A model generated the notes under the pieces. That model searched no databases. It was not told where the DNA came from and worked only from the letters and a program-made list of their open reading frames with translations. Positions 13,761 to 14,051 of a stretch of DNA of 14,051 bases are shown here, piece by piece. A program made the translations under genes and the position numbers. Position 1 is the stretch's first letter. The number at the start of each line of letters is the position of its first letter. Source of the DNA: an uncultured Clostridia bacterium (GTDB taxonomy: Bacteria > Bacillota > Clostridia > UBA1381); contig CAJTPP010000073.1 of the NCBI GenBank assembly GCA_910578235.1, positions 1 through 14,051 on the forward strand, written 5' to 3'.

Positions 13761-14051
13761 ATGAAATGTGAAGATAATCTCACAATGCTTGCGGATTTTT
13801 ATGAGTTTACAATGATGAACGGTTTTTTGTCCGAGGGCTGCAAGGATAAAATTGCTTACTTTGATATGTTTTTCAGAAAAGTACCCGATAATGGCGGATT
13901 TGCGATAATGGCGGGTGTAGAACAGTTAATTGAATATATTAAAGAAATTCATTTTACAGAAGATGATATTGCGTTTTTGAGAAGCAAAGGCATTTTCTGC
14001 GAGGAATTTCTTGAATATCTCAGAGATTTTCACTTTGAATGTGATGTATGG
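13761..14051 (+). CDS. pncB: nicotinate phosphoribosyltransferase, N-terminal part (3' partial)
   Basis: The first 97 codons of a gene that runs past the window edge. The N-terminus has NLTMLADFYEFTMMNGF, then AYFDMFFRKVP and GGFAIMAGVEQLIEYI, the standard opening of nicotinate phosphoribosyltransferase. This enzyme converts nicotinate and PRPP to nicotinate mononucleotide in the NAD salvage pathway in the cytoplasm. The catalytic His and the PRPP site lie outside the window. The ATG directly follows the TAG of the upstream gene with no gap, and GAGG (13749-13752) lies eight bases before it, inside that gene. The two are therefore probably co-transcribed and coupled. Confidence 0.9.
   Translation, partial: MKCEDNLTMLADFYEFTMMNGFLSEGCKDKIAYFDMFFRKVPDNGGFAIMAGVEQLIEYIKEIHFTEDDIAFLRSKGIFCEEFLEYLRDFHFECDVW

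Noticed and set aside
13761..14051. Nicotinamide (rather than nicotinate) phosphoribosyltransferase
   Set aside because: The opening LADFYEFTMMNG and FDMFFRKVP pattern fits the nicotinate enzyme; the part that would separate the two fully is outside the window.

Overview
The window looks like a chromosome segment from an AT-rich, low-GC Gram-positive bacterium of the class Clostridia, and probably a spore former. The evidence is strong AGGAGG-type ribosome binding sites, sigma-A promoters with 17-base spacers, SLH cell-wall domains, and the conserved sporulation and division cluster spoVB-like / mazG / HU / rqcP (yabO) / yabP / yabQ / divIC / S1 protein. I cannot place genus or species from sequence alone.

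Layout. (1) 1-135 is the end of a small membrane protein that resembles GtrA. (2) 212-631 encodes a methionine-rich heptad-repeat coiled-coil protein with its own extended -10 promoter; its gene carries a 42-base tandem repeat. (3) 814-5512 is a compact plus-strand operon: an ECF-type sigma factor, a membrane-anchored putative anti-sigma partner (ATGA overlap), and a secreted 1130-residue M16C zinc protease with C-terminal SLH wall-binding repeats. It ends in a strong bidirectional terminator. (4) 5573-6838, minus strand, is aroA (EPSP synthase), which carries the class II motif set. (5) 6927-11602, plus strand, is the spore/division cluster, with internal promoters and terminators in front of several genes. 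(6) 11673-14051 is a polytopic membrane protein fused to a DUF6273-like domain, followed directly by the start of a nicotinate phosphoribosyltransferase gene that runs off the window.

How the genes work together. The first operon reads as a signal-responsive unit: the sigma factor is probably held by the membrane protein encoded next to it, and one output is a wall-attached peptidase. The spoVB-to-S1 block keeps the order known from Bacillus subtilis (yabM-yabN-yabO-yabP-yabQ-divIC-yabR), with HU inserted between mazG and rqcP. It joins wall-precursor flipping, nucleotide housekeeping, nucleoid packing, ribosome rescue, spore cortex proteins and septation. The last two genes are adjacent and probably co-transcribed, but their functions are not obviously linked.

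The least ordinary parts are the sigma/anti-sigma/SLH-protease operon, the two in-frame DNA repeats (42-base coiled-coil units and a 27-base repeat in the SLH region), the DUF6273 fusion, and promoter elements that appear to lie inside terminator hairpins. I see no tRNA, rRNA, CRISPR array, transposase or phage gene, and no gene-free stretch longer than 300 bases.
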